A stretch of 64,000 bases of DNA from Leptolyngbya sp. NIES-2104. GTDB lineage: Bacteria; Cyanobacteriota; Cyanobacteriia; Leptolyngbyales; Leptolyngbyaceae. Within the stretch, counting starts at the first letter, position 1. The number at the start of each line of letters is the position of its first letter. Location: assembly GCF_001485215.1 (NCBI RefSeq), contig NZ_BBWW01000001.1:930001-994000 (forward strand), read 5' to 3'. A program made the position numbers and the translations under genes. The notes below the pieces were generated by a model. It was not told the origin of the DNA. It ran no database searches and was given only the letters and a program-made list of their open reading frames with translations. Of the stretch, positions 9,282 to 18,339 are shown one piece after another.

Positions 9282-10097
9282 TTAATGCGTCAAAGACCAC
9301 TGTGTGATCTGGGTTGCAAGTTGAAGTGAAAATTTTTGAGGTAGGCTGTGATCTGCGTTCGGTAAGATGACTAATTTGGCGTTCGGAATTTCATTCGCGT
9401 AGGTTTCACTGTGCCAGAGTGGAATGGTTTCATCGCGATCGCCTGTGATCACTAAAGTCGGAACAGTGAGACGATGAATTTCTTTTTCTACTGTGTCGAT
9501 CGCGTCTTCGGGGCGGAGTCGATCGACAAGAAACGATCGTGCCGCTGGTTGTGTCGTTAGTTCCCGTCGCATCCAGGCAATTTGTCCGATCGTTTTTTCT
9601 TGTCCGAATAGATTTGCGATCGGTTTAATTAATTCCAAGCCCCAATCGATCGCTGGAGTTTCCCACAGGATGGGACGCAGGTGATCGTATCGTCCTGCAA
9701 AGCTATCATCGCGAATTCCAGCGGGAGCCGCAAGAATCAAGCCTTTTACCGGGTATTGAAGTGCATATGCCGCAGACACCCAGCCCCCGAAGGAATGCCC
9801 CAACAGATAAAACGATTCTAATTTCAGCGTTTCTACAACCTGCCGCAAAAATGCAACTTCTTTAGCAATGTCGTATCGAATCATCGGACGGGCTGATTGT
9901 CCAAATCCAAGCAAATCTAGTCCAATACAACGAAAGTTCGACTTCAGTTGCTCGCTCAAAGGCAACCAGCAAGAGGCTTCTCCCATAAATCCATGCAGCA
10001 TGATGATTGGTGTTCCTCCCCCGACCTCGAAATATGCAGCGGGAACAGTGTTTAAGCGATCGAAATCAAGCTGAACTTGGATGATGTGTTTTTGCAT
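9282..10097 (-). CDS. Alpha/beta hydrolase
   Basis: The 271-residue product is a classic alpha/beta-hydrolase fold: oxyanion region MLHGFMG (33-39), nucleophile elbow GHSFGG with Ser102, acid in GDRDETIP (Asp222) and catalytic His250 in ADHS. No signal peptide is apparent. The family covers esterases, lipases, haloperoxidases and C-C bond hydrolases; the substrate cannot be assigned from sequence. It is transcribed divergently from the Lin0512 gene across a 72-bp gap. Confidence 0.9.
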   Translation of the reverse strand: MQKHIIQVQLDFDRLNTVPAAYFEVGGGTPIIMLHGFMGEASCWLPLSEQLKSNFRCIGLDLLGFGQSARPMIRYDIAKEVAFLRQVVETLKLESFYLLGHSFGGWVSAAYALQYPVKGLILAAPAGIRDDSFAGRYDHLRPILWETPAIDWGLELIKPIANLFGQEKTIGQIAWMRRELTTQPAARSFLVDRLRPEDAIDTVEKEIHRLTVPTLVITGDRDETIPLWHSETYANEIPNAKLVILPNADHSLPQKFSLQLATQITQWSLTH

Positions 10098-10169
10098 AGC
10101 GATCGAGTAACTCCAGCCTTTAATCTAACGAATCTTGGTACTATCAAAAAGCTGTGTTTGAGAAGTCTG

Positions 10170-10538
10170 ATGGCGTTAAAGCGGTTTGTGATCGAGATGG
10201 GAATGGGTGTCGATCAGCATGGACAAGATCCGACGGTCGCAGCTTCGAGAGCGGTAAGAAATGCGATCGCTCATAATGCTTTACCCGGAATTTGGGAAGT
10301 CGCAAAGCTAGAGCATCCGAATGAAATGATCATCGAAGTTCAAGTCGCGGTTCCTTATCCTGAGCAAGTTCGAGCTGACGAAGTGCTACAGGTATTACCA
10401 TTCGGACAGAAAACATTGAAAGTAGAATCGGGTGGAATGATTGTTCAAGGAAGAGCGATCGCAGAATTTAACGATAAAAATGACGATATGTATGTCGCGG
10501 TTGCCTCTGTGACTGTGTTTGTTGAACAACCAGAATGA
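10170..10538 (+). CDS. Lin0512 family protein
   Basis: I place the start at the ATG at 10170 (product MALKRFVIEMGMG..., 122 residues); the frame is open further upstream, but the extension lacks family-like sequence. The segment EMGMGVDQHGQDPTVAASRA and a C-terminal beta-rich half match the small Lin0512 family, whose function is unknown. The last codons overlap the next gene by 4 bp (ATGA), suggesting translational coupling with the pseudouridine synthase-like gene. Confidence 0.82.
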   Translation: MALKRFVIEMGMGVDQHGQDPTVAASRAVRNAIAHNALPGIWEVAKLEHPNEMIIEVQVAVPYPEQVRADEVLQVLPFGQKTLKVESGGMIVQGRAIAEFNDKNDDMYVAVASVTVFVEQPE

Positions 10539-11434
10539 TCAATCAAGGCTGGATTTATCAAGATCGCGTTGATCAGCCAATGACGCTGTTAGAGTACTAT
10601 GCTCAGCGGTATCAACATTCAACGAGAGAAGAATGGCTCGATCGCATTCTGTCAGGCGCAATTTCAATCAATCACATCCCAAATACCGATCCTGATGCAC
10701 CACTGCAACCGGGACAAGTACTAAGTTATGCTCGATCGCCGTGGATTGAGCCAGAGGTTTCTTTTGAGATAGCAACCTTGTATGAAGATGATCAGCTATT
10801 AATTCTGCACAAGCCTTCTGGATTACCTGTTCTACCGGGTGGAGGCTTTCTCGAAAATACTTTGTGGGGATGGCTCAGACGAGAATATAAAACGCCTCCA
10901 GTTCCAGTGCATCGATTAGGGCGGGGAACGTCTGGGGTGATTGTTTTGGCGAAAACTGAGGAAGCACGATCGAGACTCTCGAAAGATTTACGCGATCGAC
11001 AATTTCAAAAAAGCTATCGTGCTCTTGCTGCGGGAATTCCAGAACTCGATCGATTTACGATTAATACTGCGATCGGCAAAGTTGCTTATCCTCAATTGGG
11101 CTATCTCTATGCAGCGACAGAAACCGGAAAAGCGGCGATTAGTCATTGCAAAGTCTTAGAGCGTCGGATTTCAAACGAAACTTTACTAGAAGTTACCATT
11201 CCAACAGGCAGACCGCATCAAATCCGAATTCATCTTGCATCAGCAGGCTATCCACTTGTAGGCGATCCGCTTTATGGCGTGGGTGGAACTGCGATCGATC
11301 AAAATTCGATTCCAAGTGATTGTGGTTATTTGCTTCATAGCTATGAAGTGAGGCTAAACCATCCCACTCAGGGAAAGCCCATCACCGTTCAATCTCCGCC
11401 GCCCGTACTGTTATGTCCCTCGAAGATTCGCTAG
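10535..11434 (+). CDS. RluA-family pseudouridine synthase-like protein with Gly in place of the usual catalytic Asp
   Basis: The 299-residue product has an S4-like N-terminal RNA-binding segment (about 13-66) and an RluA catalytic core (LILHKPSGLPVLPGG at about 88-103, RPHQIRIHLASAGYPLVGDP near the C-terminus). The signature normally reads HRLDxxTSG, with Asp as the nucleophile that attacks uridine; here it reads HRLGRGTSG (126-134), confirmed in the DNA (cat cga tta ggg cgg). I recall the same HRLGRGTSG variant in plant and other cyanobacterial members, so it may be a subfamily trait rather than an inactivating mutation. It overlaps the Lin0512 gene by 4 bp. Confidence 0.85.
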   Translation: MINQGWIYQDRVDQPMTLLEYYAQRYQHSTREEWLDRILSGAISINHIPNTDPDAPLQPGQVLSYARSPWIEPEVSFEIATLYEDDQLLILHKPSGLPVLPGGGFLENTLWGWLRREYKTPPVPVHRLGRGTSGVIVLAKTEEARSRLSKDLRDRQFQKSYRALAAGIPELDRFTINTAIGKVAYPQLGYLYAATETGKAAISHCKVLERRISNETLLEVTIPTGRPHQIRIHLASAGYPLVGDPLYGVGGTAIDQNSIPSDCGYLLHSYEVRLNHPTQGKPITVQSPPPVLLCPSKIR

Positions 11435-11461
11435 ATTGAAAGTAACGATTTTGAGGTCATT

Positions 11462-11761
11462 ATGTCTAAACCTCTGTTCCTGATTATTCCGATCGTTAGC
11501 TTGGTTATCAGTTCTCCAGTGTTCGCGCAAACCATTCCAAACTTATCGAGCCTCGATCGACAACGCATTAGTCGAGATTTAACGCCACCGAATTCGCAAG
11601 ATTTCTTCAATCAAGGGCGTGAACAATTCGAGCGAGAAATTCGACGGTTGAACGAGCGATCGCAACAAAAACAGGAAAATCTGTTAAAAGTTGATCCAGC
11701 AACCCGGTATCCGGAGGATCAAAGTTTGCGGTTGCTGAATCGAATTACACTGAAAAAATGA
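11462..11761 (+). CDS. Small secreted protein of unknown function
   Basis: The 99-residue product starts with a Sec signal peptide (hydrophobic PLFLIIPIVSLVISSPVFA, cleavage likely after FAQ or VFA). A charged, probably helical mature part follows (EQFEREIRRLNERSQQKQ). I recognise no family. The stop overlaps the start of the S9 peptidase gene by 4 bp (ATGA) and a GAGG lies just before its ATG, so the two are probably made together and both exported; it might be a partner or inhibitor of the peptidase. Confidence 0.7.
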   Translation: MSKPLFLIIPIVSLVISSPVFAQTIPNLSSLDRQRISRDLTPPNSQDFFNQGREQFEREIRRLNERSQQKQENLLKVDPATRYPEDQSLRLLNRITLKK

Positions 11762-13713
11762 AATTTCTCACTCGTTTTGTCGCCGCAGTTTTAGCGGTTT
11801 TTCTTATTTCTGGATTTATGACAGTCGCACAAGCAGCAGATACCATTACCCCTGGCGATAACCTTGTCGTTGAAGGGATTCCGCCGATTCCAGCATCATT
11901 AGCGCAAACGGTCGATCGCTATACACAGTTTCGATCGGCAGGAATGCTCAGTTGGCATCCTCAACGTCGGGAAATCCTGATCACGACTCGATTTGGAGAT
12001 GTACCTCAAATTCATCGGGTCGCCTTTCCGCTCGGTAGTCGGCAGCAGACGACATTCTTTACAGAGCCAGTTTTTCGAGCTGGATTTCAACCGACAAAAG
12101 GCGATTATTTTGTCTTTAGTAAAGATATTGGTGGCAATGAGTTTAATCAACTCTATCGCTATGATTTGGCATCGGGAGATGTCACGCTTTTAACTGATGG
12201 TAAGTCGAGAAATAGCGGTGGCGTGTGGTCGAATAAAGGCGATCGCATGATTTACAATTCGACTCGCCGTACCGGGAAAGATAACGATTTTTACAGTATC
12301 GATCCGGCGAATCCGAAAAGCGATCGCTTGCTTGCACAAGTTGAAGGGGGCGGTTGGGGTGGTATGAGTTGGTCGCCTGACGATCGACAGTTATTGATGA
12401 TGGAATTCGTATCGGTTAATGAAAGCTATCTTTGGACATTAGATACGAATTCAGGTGAGAAGAAACTGATCACACCCAAAGGCGGAAAAGAAAAGGTTTC
12501 CTATCAAGGAGGTATGTTTAGTAAAGATGGCAAAGGGCTTTATGCCGTGAGCGATCGAGAATCGGAATTTCAGCGGTTAGCCTACATTGATTTGGCAACA
12601 CTGAAGCATACTTATTTGACCACACAAATTCCTTGGGATGTCGAAGAATTCGATCTTTCCGAAGATGGAAAACTGCTGGCGTATGTTTCAAATGAAGATG
12701 GAATCAGTGTCTTGCATTTGATTGATACCGCAACGAATCAAGAAAAGCCTTTACCAAAATTACCGATCGGGCAAGTGAGTGGCATTACTTGGCATCGAAA
12801 CAACCAAGATTTAGGATTCACTTTGGTTTCAGCGCGATCGACAGCGGATGCTTACTCGTTGAATGTCGTTACGAATAAAATCGATCGCTGGACAGAAAGC
12901 GAAACAGGCGGATTAAATACCGCAAACTTTTCTGAGCCTGAATTAGTTCGCTGGAAGAGCTTTGACGATCGAACCATTTCAGGATTTCTCTACCGCCCAC
13001 CTGCGAAATTCCAAGGTAAACGCCCGGTTATTATTAACATTCACGGTGGACCTGAAGCGCAATTTCGACCGAGTTTTTTAGGGCGAAATAACTATTATCT
13101 GAATGAATTGGGCGCTGCAATTCTATTTCCAAATGTGCGCGGCTCAACAGGCTATGGAAAAACATTTTTGCAGCTTGATAATGGCTTTTTGCGCGAAGAT
13201 TCAGTCAAAGATATTGGCGCGTTACTCGACTGGATCGCAACTCAACCGGACTTAGATAAAGATCGAATTCTGGTAACGGGTGGTAGCTACGGTGGCTATA
13301 TGTCGCTTGCGGTTGCGACGAATTATAGCGATCGTATTCGTGCCGCGATCAACATTGTCGGTATCTCGAATTTCGTCAGCTTTCTAGAACGAACTGAAAG
13401 TTATCGCCGCGATTTACGTCGAGTCGAATACGGTGACGAACGCGATCCAAAAATGCGCGAGTTTTTGTTAAGAATTTCGCCACTTAATAACGCGCAGAAA
13501 ATCAAAAAGCCGCTCTTTGTCGTTCACGGTAAAAATGATCCGCGAGTTCCGTTGAACGAGGCAGAACAGATTGTGAAAACGGTCAGAAACAACGGTGTTC
13601 CTGTTTGGTATCTGATGGCGAAAGATGAAGGACACGGATTTTCTAAGAAGAAAAATGTGGATTTTCAATTCTATTCCACGATCATGTTTATCAAGGAAAC
13701 GCTGTTGAAATAG
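11758..13713 (+). CDS. Exported S9-family (prolyl oligopeptidase type) serine peptidase
   Basis: The 651-residue product has an N-terminal signal peptide ending near AQAAD, a beta-propeller gate domain (repeats such as GGVWSNKGDRMIYNSTR and GGMSWSPDDRQLLMMEF, about residues 50-390) and a C-terminal alpha/beta-hydrolase domain. The catalytic triad is visible: Ser510 in GGSYGGYM, Asp594 in HGKNDPRVP and His626 in DEGHGF. Such enzymes cleave short peptides, often after proline or as acylaminoacyl peptidases, in the periplasm. It follows the small secreted protein with a 4-bp overlap. The 3' side runs into the palindromic repeat at 13766. Confidence 0.93.
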   Translation: MKFLTRFVAAVLAVFLISGFMTVAQAADTITPGDNLVVEGIPPIPASLAQTVDRYTQFRSAGMLSWHPQRREILITTRFGDVPQIHRVAFPLGSRQQTTFFTEPVFRAGFQPTKGDYFVFSKDIGGNEFNQLYRYDLASGDVTLLTDGKSRNSGGVWSNKGDRMIYNSTRRTGKDNDFYSIDPANPKSDRLLAQVEGGGWGGMSWSPDDRQLLMMEFVSVNESYLWTLDTNSGEKKLITPKGGKEKVSYQGGMFSKDGKGLYAVSDRESEFQRLAYIDLATLKHTYLTTQIPWDVEEFDLSEDGKLLAYVSNEDGISVLHLIDTATNQEKPLPKLPIGQVSGITWHRNNQDLGFTLVSARSTADAYSLNVVTNKIDRWTESETGGLNTANFSEPELVRWKSFDDRTISGFLYRPPAKFQGKRPVIINIHGGPEAQFRPSFLGRNNYYLNELGAAILFPNVRGSTGYGKTFLQLDNGFLREDSVKDIGALLDWIATQPDLDKDRILVTGGSYGGYMSLAVATNYSDRIRAAINIVGISNFVSFLERTESYRRDLRRVEYGDERDPKMREFLLRISPLNNAQKIKKPLFVVHGKNDPRVPLNEAEQIVKTVRNNGVPVWYLMAKDEGHGFSKKKNVDFQFYSTIMFIKETLLK

Positions 13714-13765
13714 GTGAACTTCTCCGGCATACCGAATTGATCTTTAGGTGCCACAGATCTGGGTA

Positions 13766-13870
13766 GCCCCCTAAATCCCCCACGAGTGGGAGACTTTGAC
13801 TGTGAAATCTCCTTGGAAGTCAGAACGGTTTCAGGTTTCAAAGTCCCCCAGAATGGGGGATTTAGGGGGC
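13766..13870. repeat. MITE-like palindromic repeat, about 105 bp
   Basis: The outer 17 bases (GCCCCCTAAATCCCCCA at 13766-13782 and its exact complement at 13854-13870) are perfect inverted repeats. The symmetry continues imperfectly inward through a shared ACTTTGA to about 33-45 bases per arm. It contains no ORF. Elements with CCCCCTAAATCCCCC ends are common dispersed repeats in cyanobacterial genomes. It lies between the convergent S9 peptidase and PP2C genes and could fold into a long hairpin ending both transcripts. Confidence 0.8.
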
Positions 13871-13884
13871 GAGAATTTATAGCA

Positions 13885-15033
13885 TTAACAGATGGATTCG
13901 GTATCACTGAATCGAAATGCGAAGTCGTCGATCGCTTTTTCCTGAGTCTTTTTCGGCTTCGCTTTCAGAGACGGTTTCGGTGACGGAGATGGCTTCATCT
14001 GAACAGGTGTTTGAATTGCAGCGGGAGCCATCGCAGGCGGAACCGTTTTCGTCATCGATTGCTGTTGCAAAAAGACAAAGTAGCCCATTGCAGCAATTAG
14101 AACCGGGATGGGCGTAATCCAAATCCACGATCGCTTTTTCGGAGCACTTACGCTGATTGGTGACTTGATCGCAGTTGAACGGGGCGCGATCGCAGTTTCA
14201 GATAAAGCAGAATTTTCCAAATACATCACTCCGAGCGTGACATCATCCCCGCTACCTCGGCGTGATGTTTCTTGTAGAATTAGCGGCAAATTTGCAAGGA
14301 CGTGATCGAAGCCCTCTTTCCGAATCTTTCTAAGATAATCTGCACCGATTTGCTGAAAGTCCTCATCGGTTGCATAAGAATTCGCATAACCATCAGTAGA
14401 AGCAAGTATCATCGCTGGCAAAGCAGTTTCTATAAGCTTGAATCGTCCCTCTTTCCAGACTTGCGGCGTACAGAGGGAAATGGTTCGGTTTGCCATCAAT
14501 CGCGGATCAGGGGGTAGCGGATGCTGAATTGTTCCATCAGAGTGAACACAGAGAATATCACCATCGCCAATCTGCAAATAGAGAGCAAACTTCTTTGTAA
14601 TAACAACCATAAGCAAAGTTGCACCATAAGCGATCGTCGGATCTTGTTCGATTTGCGATCGCGATTCACCTTGCCAAAGTTCCTGCACCTCAAGCCGTTC
14701 CCACTCTGCCGCAGTAAAAGGATGTTGCGAAACATGATTCATCACACTTCTGCGCCACTGTTCTACAATCTGCTGCGGTAAAAGGTCGATCTGCTGCAAC
14801 AATCGAGACTGTTTTACTATCTTTGCAGCAATCTTAACCGCGATCGCTGAACCAATGTGACTACGAAAATAAGACTGTCCCCCGTGTCCATCCGAAACCA
14901 CCATCATCAAAGCTTGCTGCTGATCGATCGTCAGTGTTTCACAGCGGATTGCATCTTGATTGACCAATCCCGTTCTCTGATGCGATGCGCCTTGGATCGA
15001 TCGACCTTCGCAGCGCCAAGATAAATCATTCAT
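13885..15033 (-). CDS. PP2C-type protein phosphatase with C-terminal membrane anchor
   Basis: The catalytic part (about residues 1-270) shows the metal-binding PP2C motifs VSDGHGGQSYF, GDGDILCVHSDG, ASTDGYANSY and GSGDDVTLGVMYL. A single membrane helix (SWIWITPIPVLIAAMGYFVF) and a Pro/Lys-rich tail follow. It should remove phosphates from Ser/Thr, with the catalytic domain probably on the cytoplasmic side. I use the ATG at 15033, which lies just after the stop of the kinase-vWA gene, suggesting coupled translation; a TTG at 15048 is an alternative. As the last gene of the kinase/FHA cluster it is the obvious eraser for the two kinases upstream. Confidence 0.9.
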   Translation of the reverse strand: MNDLSWRCEGRSIQGASHQRTGLVNQDAIRCETLTIDQQQALMMVVSDGHGGQSYFRSHIGSAIAVKIAAKIVKQSRLLQQIDLLPQQIVEQWRRSVMNHVSQHPFTAAEWERLEVQELWQGESRSQIEQDPTIAYGATLLMVVITKKFALYLQIGDGDILCVHSDGTIQHPLPPDPRLMANRTISLCTPQVWKEGRFKLIETALPAMILASTDGYANSYATDEDFQQIGADYLRKIRKEGFDHVLANLPLILQETSRRGSGDDVTLGVMYLENSALSETAIAPRSTAIKSPISVSAPKKRSWIWITPIPVLIAAMGYFVFLQQQSMTKTVPPAMAPAAIQTPVQMKPSPSPKPSLKAKPKKTQEKAIDDFAFRFSDTESIC

Positions 15034-15041
15034 AACTGTAT

Positions 15042-16661
15042 TTACCAACGATCGTGATACATACCACTGAGAACCGGAGAAGGGTTAGATAACGGAATCG
15101 GAAGACTATTGAGCGATCCATCTTTTGCAAAGCTTGCAGGTGCAGAAGCGGCTTTGAGAACGGCGGTCGAAGCCCATTTAATCTGTCGCACTAACGCTTC
15201 GGGATTGTTTGCTCGCAGTGGTTTGAGATTGGAATGTCCAATAAACTGCTGTAGAACTTCGTAATCTGCATCGCGACCGATGGCGATCGCAACTCGAATC
15301 GCTTTACGTCCCCAAAACTGGTCGAACAACGCATTCAAGCCCGCGATATAGTCATCCGTCGGCTGTCCATCCGAAATCAGCACCAACACAGGCGGCAGTG
15401 CACGAGTATTCATCGGAGGCGCTTTTAACTGCTCTGCAACTTGATGAAGCGCGGCAGCTAAATCAGTATCGCCTTTTGCTGTAAGCGGATTCCAGCGAAA
15501 AGATTCGATCGGGGTGGGTTCTGGAATGATCCATTCTGCACCCGATGAAAACCGAATCGCCCGTAATAGGACTTGAGCATTAGGATTGTCATCGGCAGCG
15601 GCTTTCATGTGTGGAATCACTTCTTCGATCGCTGTATTCAAAGCCTGAATTTTGCCATCGATCGCCATTGATTCAGAACAATCACAAATCCAAATAAAGT
15701 GCAACGGTCGCGTCGCCATTGCGCCACCCGGAAGATCGGGCATCGATGTAAACACCTCAGCATTGATCGGAAATTCAGAATGCGTCGATAGATTCGTCGA
15801 AGGAACTTTGATCGATTGCAGCGCATCAAGGACAGCATCCGCAGATTGATAACGCTCTTCGGGCAAAAACGCCAACATTCGCGCAAGAATCTGAGCAAAA
15901 GTATCACTGACCGTAATGCTCGATCGCCAAGCGGCATGACCATTCATCGCTGCAAGTAAATGACTCGGTTGTCGTCCGCTCAGAAGTACGATCGCGCTGA
16001 CTGCCAACGCATAGAGATCACTACTCGGCGAACAACGTCCTTCACTCAATTGTTCAAACGGTGCGTAGCCATGTTTTCCTACAAACGAAGTAGGAACTTG
16101 ATTGAGTGCGGCTTGTGTACCGACTCCGAAATCAATCAATACAGGCATCCCGTGAGACAGCATCATATTATCGATCGACACATCCCGATGCAAAATTCCT
16201 TGAGCATGAACAGTGCCCAATACTGGAAGCAGAGCTTTGAGCAATTGAATTACTTCTGCTTCTGAAAACACTTGATTGTGAGCTAACCGCTGATAGAGCA
16301 TTTTTGCGTAAGTCTCACCCTCTATGAACTGCTGCACTAAAAACAATCGTTCCTGTTCTTCAAAAAAAGCAGAAAACTCAGGAATTTGAGGATGCTTGAT
16401 TTGATACAAGATTTTTGCTTCTCGATAAAACAGTTCTCGCGCCTTGGGTAAGCTTTGAAGACTGATACCGTTTGGAGCAAATTCCTTGAGCACCCAGCGT
16501 TCTTCAAAGCGTTCGATATCAAAGGCAAGATACGTGCGTCCGAGTCCACCTTGTCCAAGCACAGAGTGAATTCGATAGCGTTTGTGAATGATCGTTCCGG
16601 GGGCAATTTCTGGTTTCATAGGTGCTAGGTTTGATACCAATGAACAATTCGCTTTAATCAC
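15042..16661 (-). CDS. Ser/Thr protein kinase fused to a von Willebrand A domain
   Basis: The N-terminal kinase (about residues 28-285) keeps the key residues: glycine loop LGQGGLGRTYLA, Lys59, HRDVSIDN (Asp160, Asn165) and the DFG aspartate at 177. A linker leads to a vWA domain (about 318-520) with an intact metal site, DCSES at 327-331, plus GDTDLAAAL and LISDGQPTDD. The vWA domain probably binds a partner in a Mg-dependent way while the kinase phosphorylates it. The GTG at 16661 overlaps the previous stop (GTGA); an ATG at 16619 fits the usual kinase N-terminus and is a good alternative. TerY-P systems normally encode vWA and kinase separately, so the fusion is notable. Confidence 0.9.
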   Translation of the reverse strand: MIKANCSLVSNLAPMKPEIAPGTIIHKRYRIHSVLGQGGLGRTYLAFDIERFEERWVLKEFAPNGISLQSLPKARELFYREAKILYQIKHPQIPEFSAFFEEQERLFLVQQFIEGETYAKMLYQRLAHNQVFSEAEVIQLLKALLPVLGTVHAQGILHRDVSIDNMMLSHGMPVLIDFGVGTQAALNQVPTSFVGKHGYAPFEQLSEGRCSPSSDLYALAVSAIVLLSGRQPSHLLAAMNGHAAWRSSITVSDTFAQILARMLAFLPEERYQSADAVLDALQSIKVPSTNLSTHSEFPINAEVFTSMPDLPGGAMATRPLHFIWICDCSESMAIDGKIQALNTAIEEVIPHMKAAADDNPNAQVLLRAIRFSSGAEWIIPEPTPIESFRWNPLTAKGDTDLAAALHQVAEQLKAPPMNTRALPPVLVLISDGQPTDDYIAGLNALFDQFWGRKAIRVAIAIGRDADYEVLQQFIGHSNLKPLRANNPEALVRQIKWASTAVLKAASAPASFAKDGSLNSLPIPLSNPSPVLSGMYHDRW

Positions 16662-18319
16662 TGCACAGGCAAGGATTTAATCTGACTCGCTGCCGTGATG
16701 CGAATCTCTCCTTGATCATTTGGAGCCACTCCTGTCACTGCCAGTCGCTTAATTTTCGCAATGTCAGACAGTCCAGCATCTGACAGAATCTGCTTCGGAA
16801 CAATCACTTTGTGCATCTTGCCATTGTCTACCTGAAGCGTCAGATAGTCGGTGTTCTCATCTGAAAATCCGAACCCGTTGACTTTACCCGTGATTGCATT
16901 CGTGCAGCTAAACAGAATACGATCGCCTGATTTCCAGCGCGTCGGATCAGTACACGTCAAAAATTGATCGACCCGTTCTGCAATTCTCACTAGCTCACGA
17001 TAGTCTCCTGATGTTCCTTCACGATATCGAGCCGCTCTACGCATTTCTTCTGGCGCTTCTAGCAATGCTTTCTGTAGTGTTTCTCGATCGACTTCACTAA
17101 TTTTCGGTGAAACGTACACACCAGCGGTCGGAATCGCAAGACTTCCATTTAGCAAGCGCAATCCTCCCCGAAGCCGTTGGCGGACTGCTTTAAACCGCTC
17201 TGGAAGGTCTTTAGAAGGCTCCTCGGTAATCCACTGCACAGGTAGCACTCCTACATCCGCTCGACCTTCTAGCACATTGATTCCAGAAGCAACGGGAGTC
17301 GTATTGTTTGGTTCAACCCGCAAAGCACGACCATAAGACCCGTACACCGGAAGATAGAAGAAGGGACTATCTGGAGTGCCAAGCGCGATCGTATAGTCTG
17401 AGTTCCGATTCAAATCATCCAGTGTCTTGATCGGGCTATCATTGCGCGTCACGAGTCCGATTTGAAAACTTTCAGTATTCGAGGGTTGCATTCTGGCTGC
17501 AAATAGATAGTTATTCTGAATTGCTGCGGCGGAGAGTAGCGGATTTAATGTAAAAGCAATGTCCCATTCTTGATTTTTGAGCTTCGATCGAACTTGATCA
17601 AATGATTCGCGTCCGGTTGCTTCGATAAACTCCACTTTGACATCAATGTCCCGACCAAAGCGCTTTGCTAAGTCCCCTTTCAAATACTCCACAAATTTTT
17701 GATAGCCTTCTTTCGGATTAAATGTAGGCTGATTCGGTTGAGGATTTCCGGGCGCTTGAGACGAATTTGAAAGAACGGGAACATAAACGCCCACTGTGAC
17801 ACGAGAGAGTGAGGTTGAATTTTGTACAGTTGTTGTGTTACCACCGACCGCGATCGCGGATTTGGGTAGCAGTTTCGGAGCCAAGAAACCGATTCCAGCG
17901 ATCGTACTCACTGCAATGACTCCCATTGCGAGTCGTCGCTTGGTGATGTTCTTGCCGACGACTGTAACCGTGTTGATTTTTGTTTTTTGCGACATCGGCG
18001 ATCGCGCTTCTTTCAATACTCCTAATGCGAGTGCCCAAGATTCAACTGCCCAGCGTGCGATATCAGGCTGGAGTCCCAGTTGCTCGACTAATCGCGAGGT
18101 TAAGCGCTCGACTTGAACTTGAGGCGAAATCGATAGCTGCGTGGACATAAGTTCCTCTGGAACATGTTCATTTAATGCAGTGGTTAATGCTTTTCGCTCT
18201 AACTGATAGTGTGCTAGTCGATCGTTCAAATATCCTCGCCACTGTTGCGGGTTATCTGCAATATTGCTACCGAGTTCTTTTACCAAATCTCTTAGAATGT
18301 CTCTTGCTGTGCTGTTCAT
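16658..18319 (-). CDS. Membrane-anchored PhnD-like substrate-binding protein of the kinase cluster
   Basis: The 553-residue product has three parts. The first is a cytoplasmic helical domain (about 1-110). A single membrane helix follows (RLAMGVIAVSTIAGIGFLAP, about 129-148). The rest is an outside part that starts with a PhnD-type binding fold (about 174-445; GVYVPVLSNSS, YQKFVEYLKGDLAKRFGRDI, ALGTPDSPFFYLPVYGSYGRA) and ends in a C-terminal beta-rich tail (about 455-553). No transporter genes accompany it. The layout suggests a one-pass receptor: ligand sensing outside, signalling to the kinase-vWA protein inside. That role is inference. It overlaps the kinase-vWA gene by 4 bp. Confidence 0.82.
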   Translation of the reverse strand: MNSTARDILRDLVKELGSNIADNPQQWRGYLNDRLAHYQLERKALTTALNEHVPEELMSTQLSISPQVQVERLTSRLVEQLGLQPDIARWAVESWALALGVLKEARSPMSQKTKINTVTVVGKNITKRRLAMGVIAVSTIAGIGFLAPKLLPKSAIAVGGNTTTVQNSTSLSRVTVGVYVPVLSNSSQAPGNPQPNQPTFNPKEGYQKFVEYLKGDLAKRFGRDIDVKVEFIEATGRESFDQVRSKLKNQEWDIAFTLNPLLSAAAIQNNYLFAARMQPSNTESFQIGLVTRNDSPIKTLDDLNRNSDYTIALGTPDSPFFYLPVYGSYGRALRVEPNNTTPVASGINVLEGRADVGVLPVQWITEEPSKDLPERFKAVRQRLRGGLRLLNGSLAIPTAGVYVSPKISEVDRETLQKALLEAPEEMRRAARYREGTSGDYRELVRIAERVDQFLTCTDPTRWKSGDRILFSCTNAITGKVNGFGFSDENTDYLTLQVDNGKMHKVIVPKQILSDAGLSDIAKIKRLAVTGVAPNDQGEIRITAASQIKSLPVQ

Positions 18320-18339
18320 GGTTTAGTGCCTCATTGTTG

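Noticed and set aside
10077-10169. N-terminal extension of the Lin0512 protein
   Set aside because: The extra 31 residues do not fit the family, and the region is needed as promoter for the divergent hydrolase; the ATG at 10170 is a better start.
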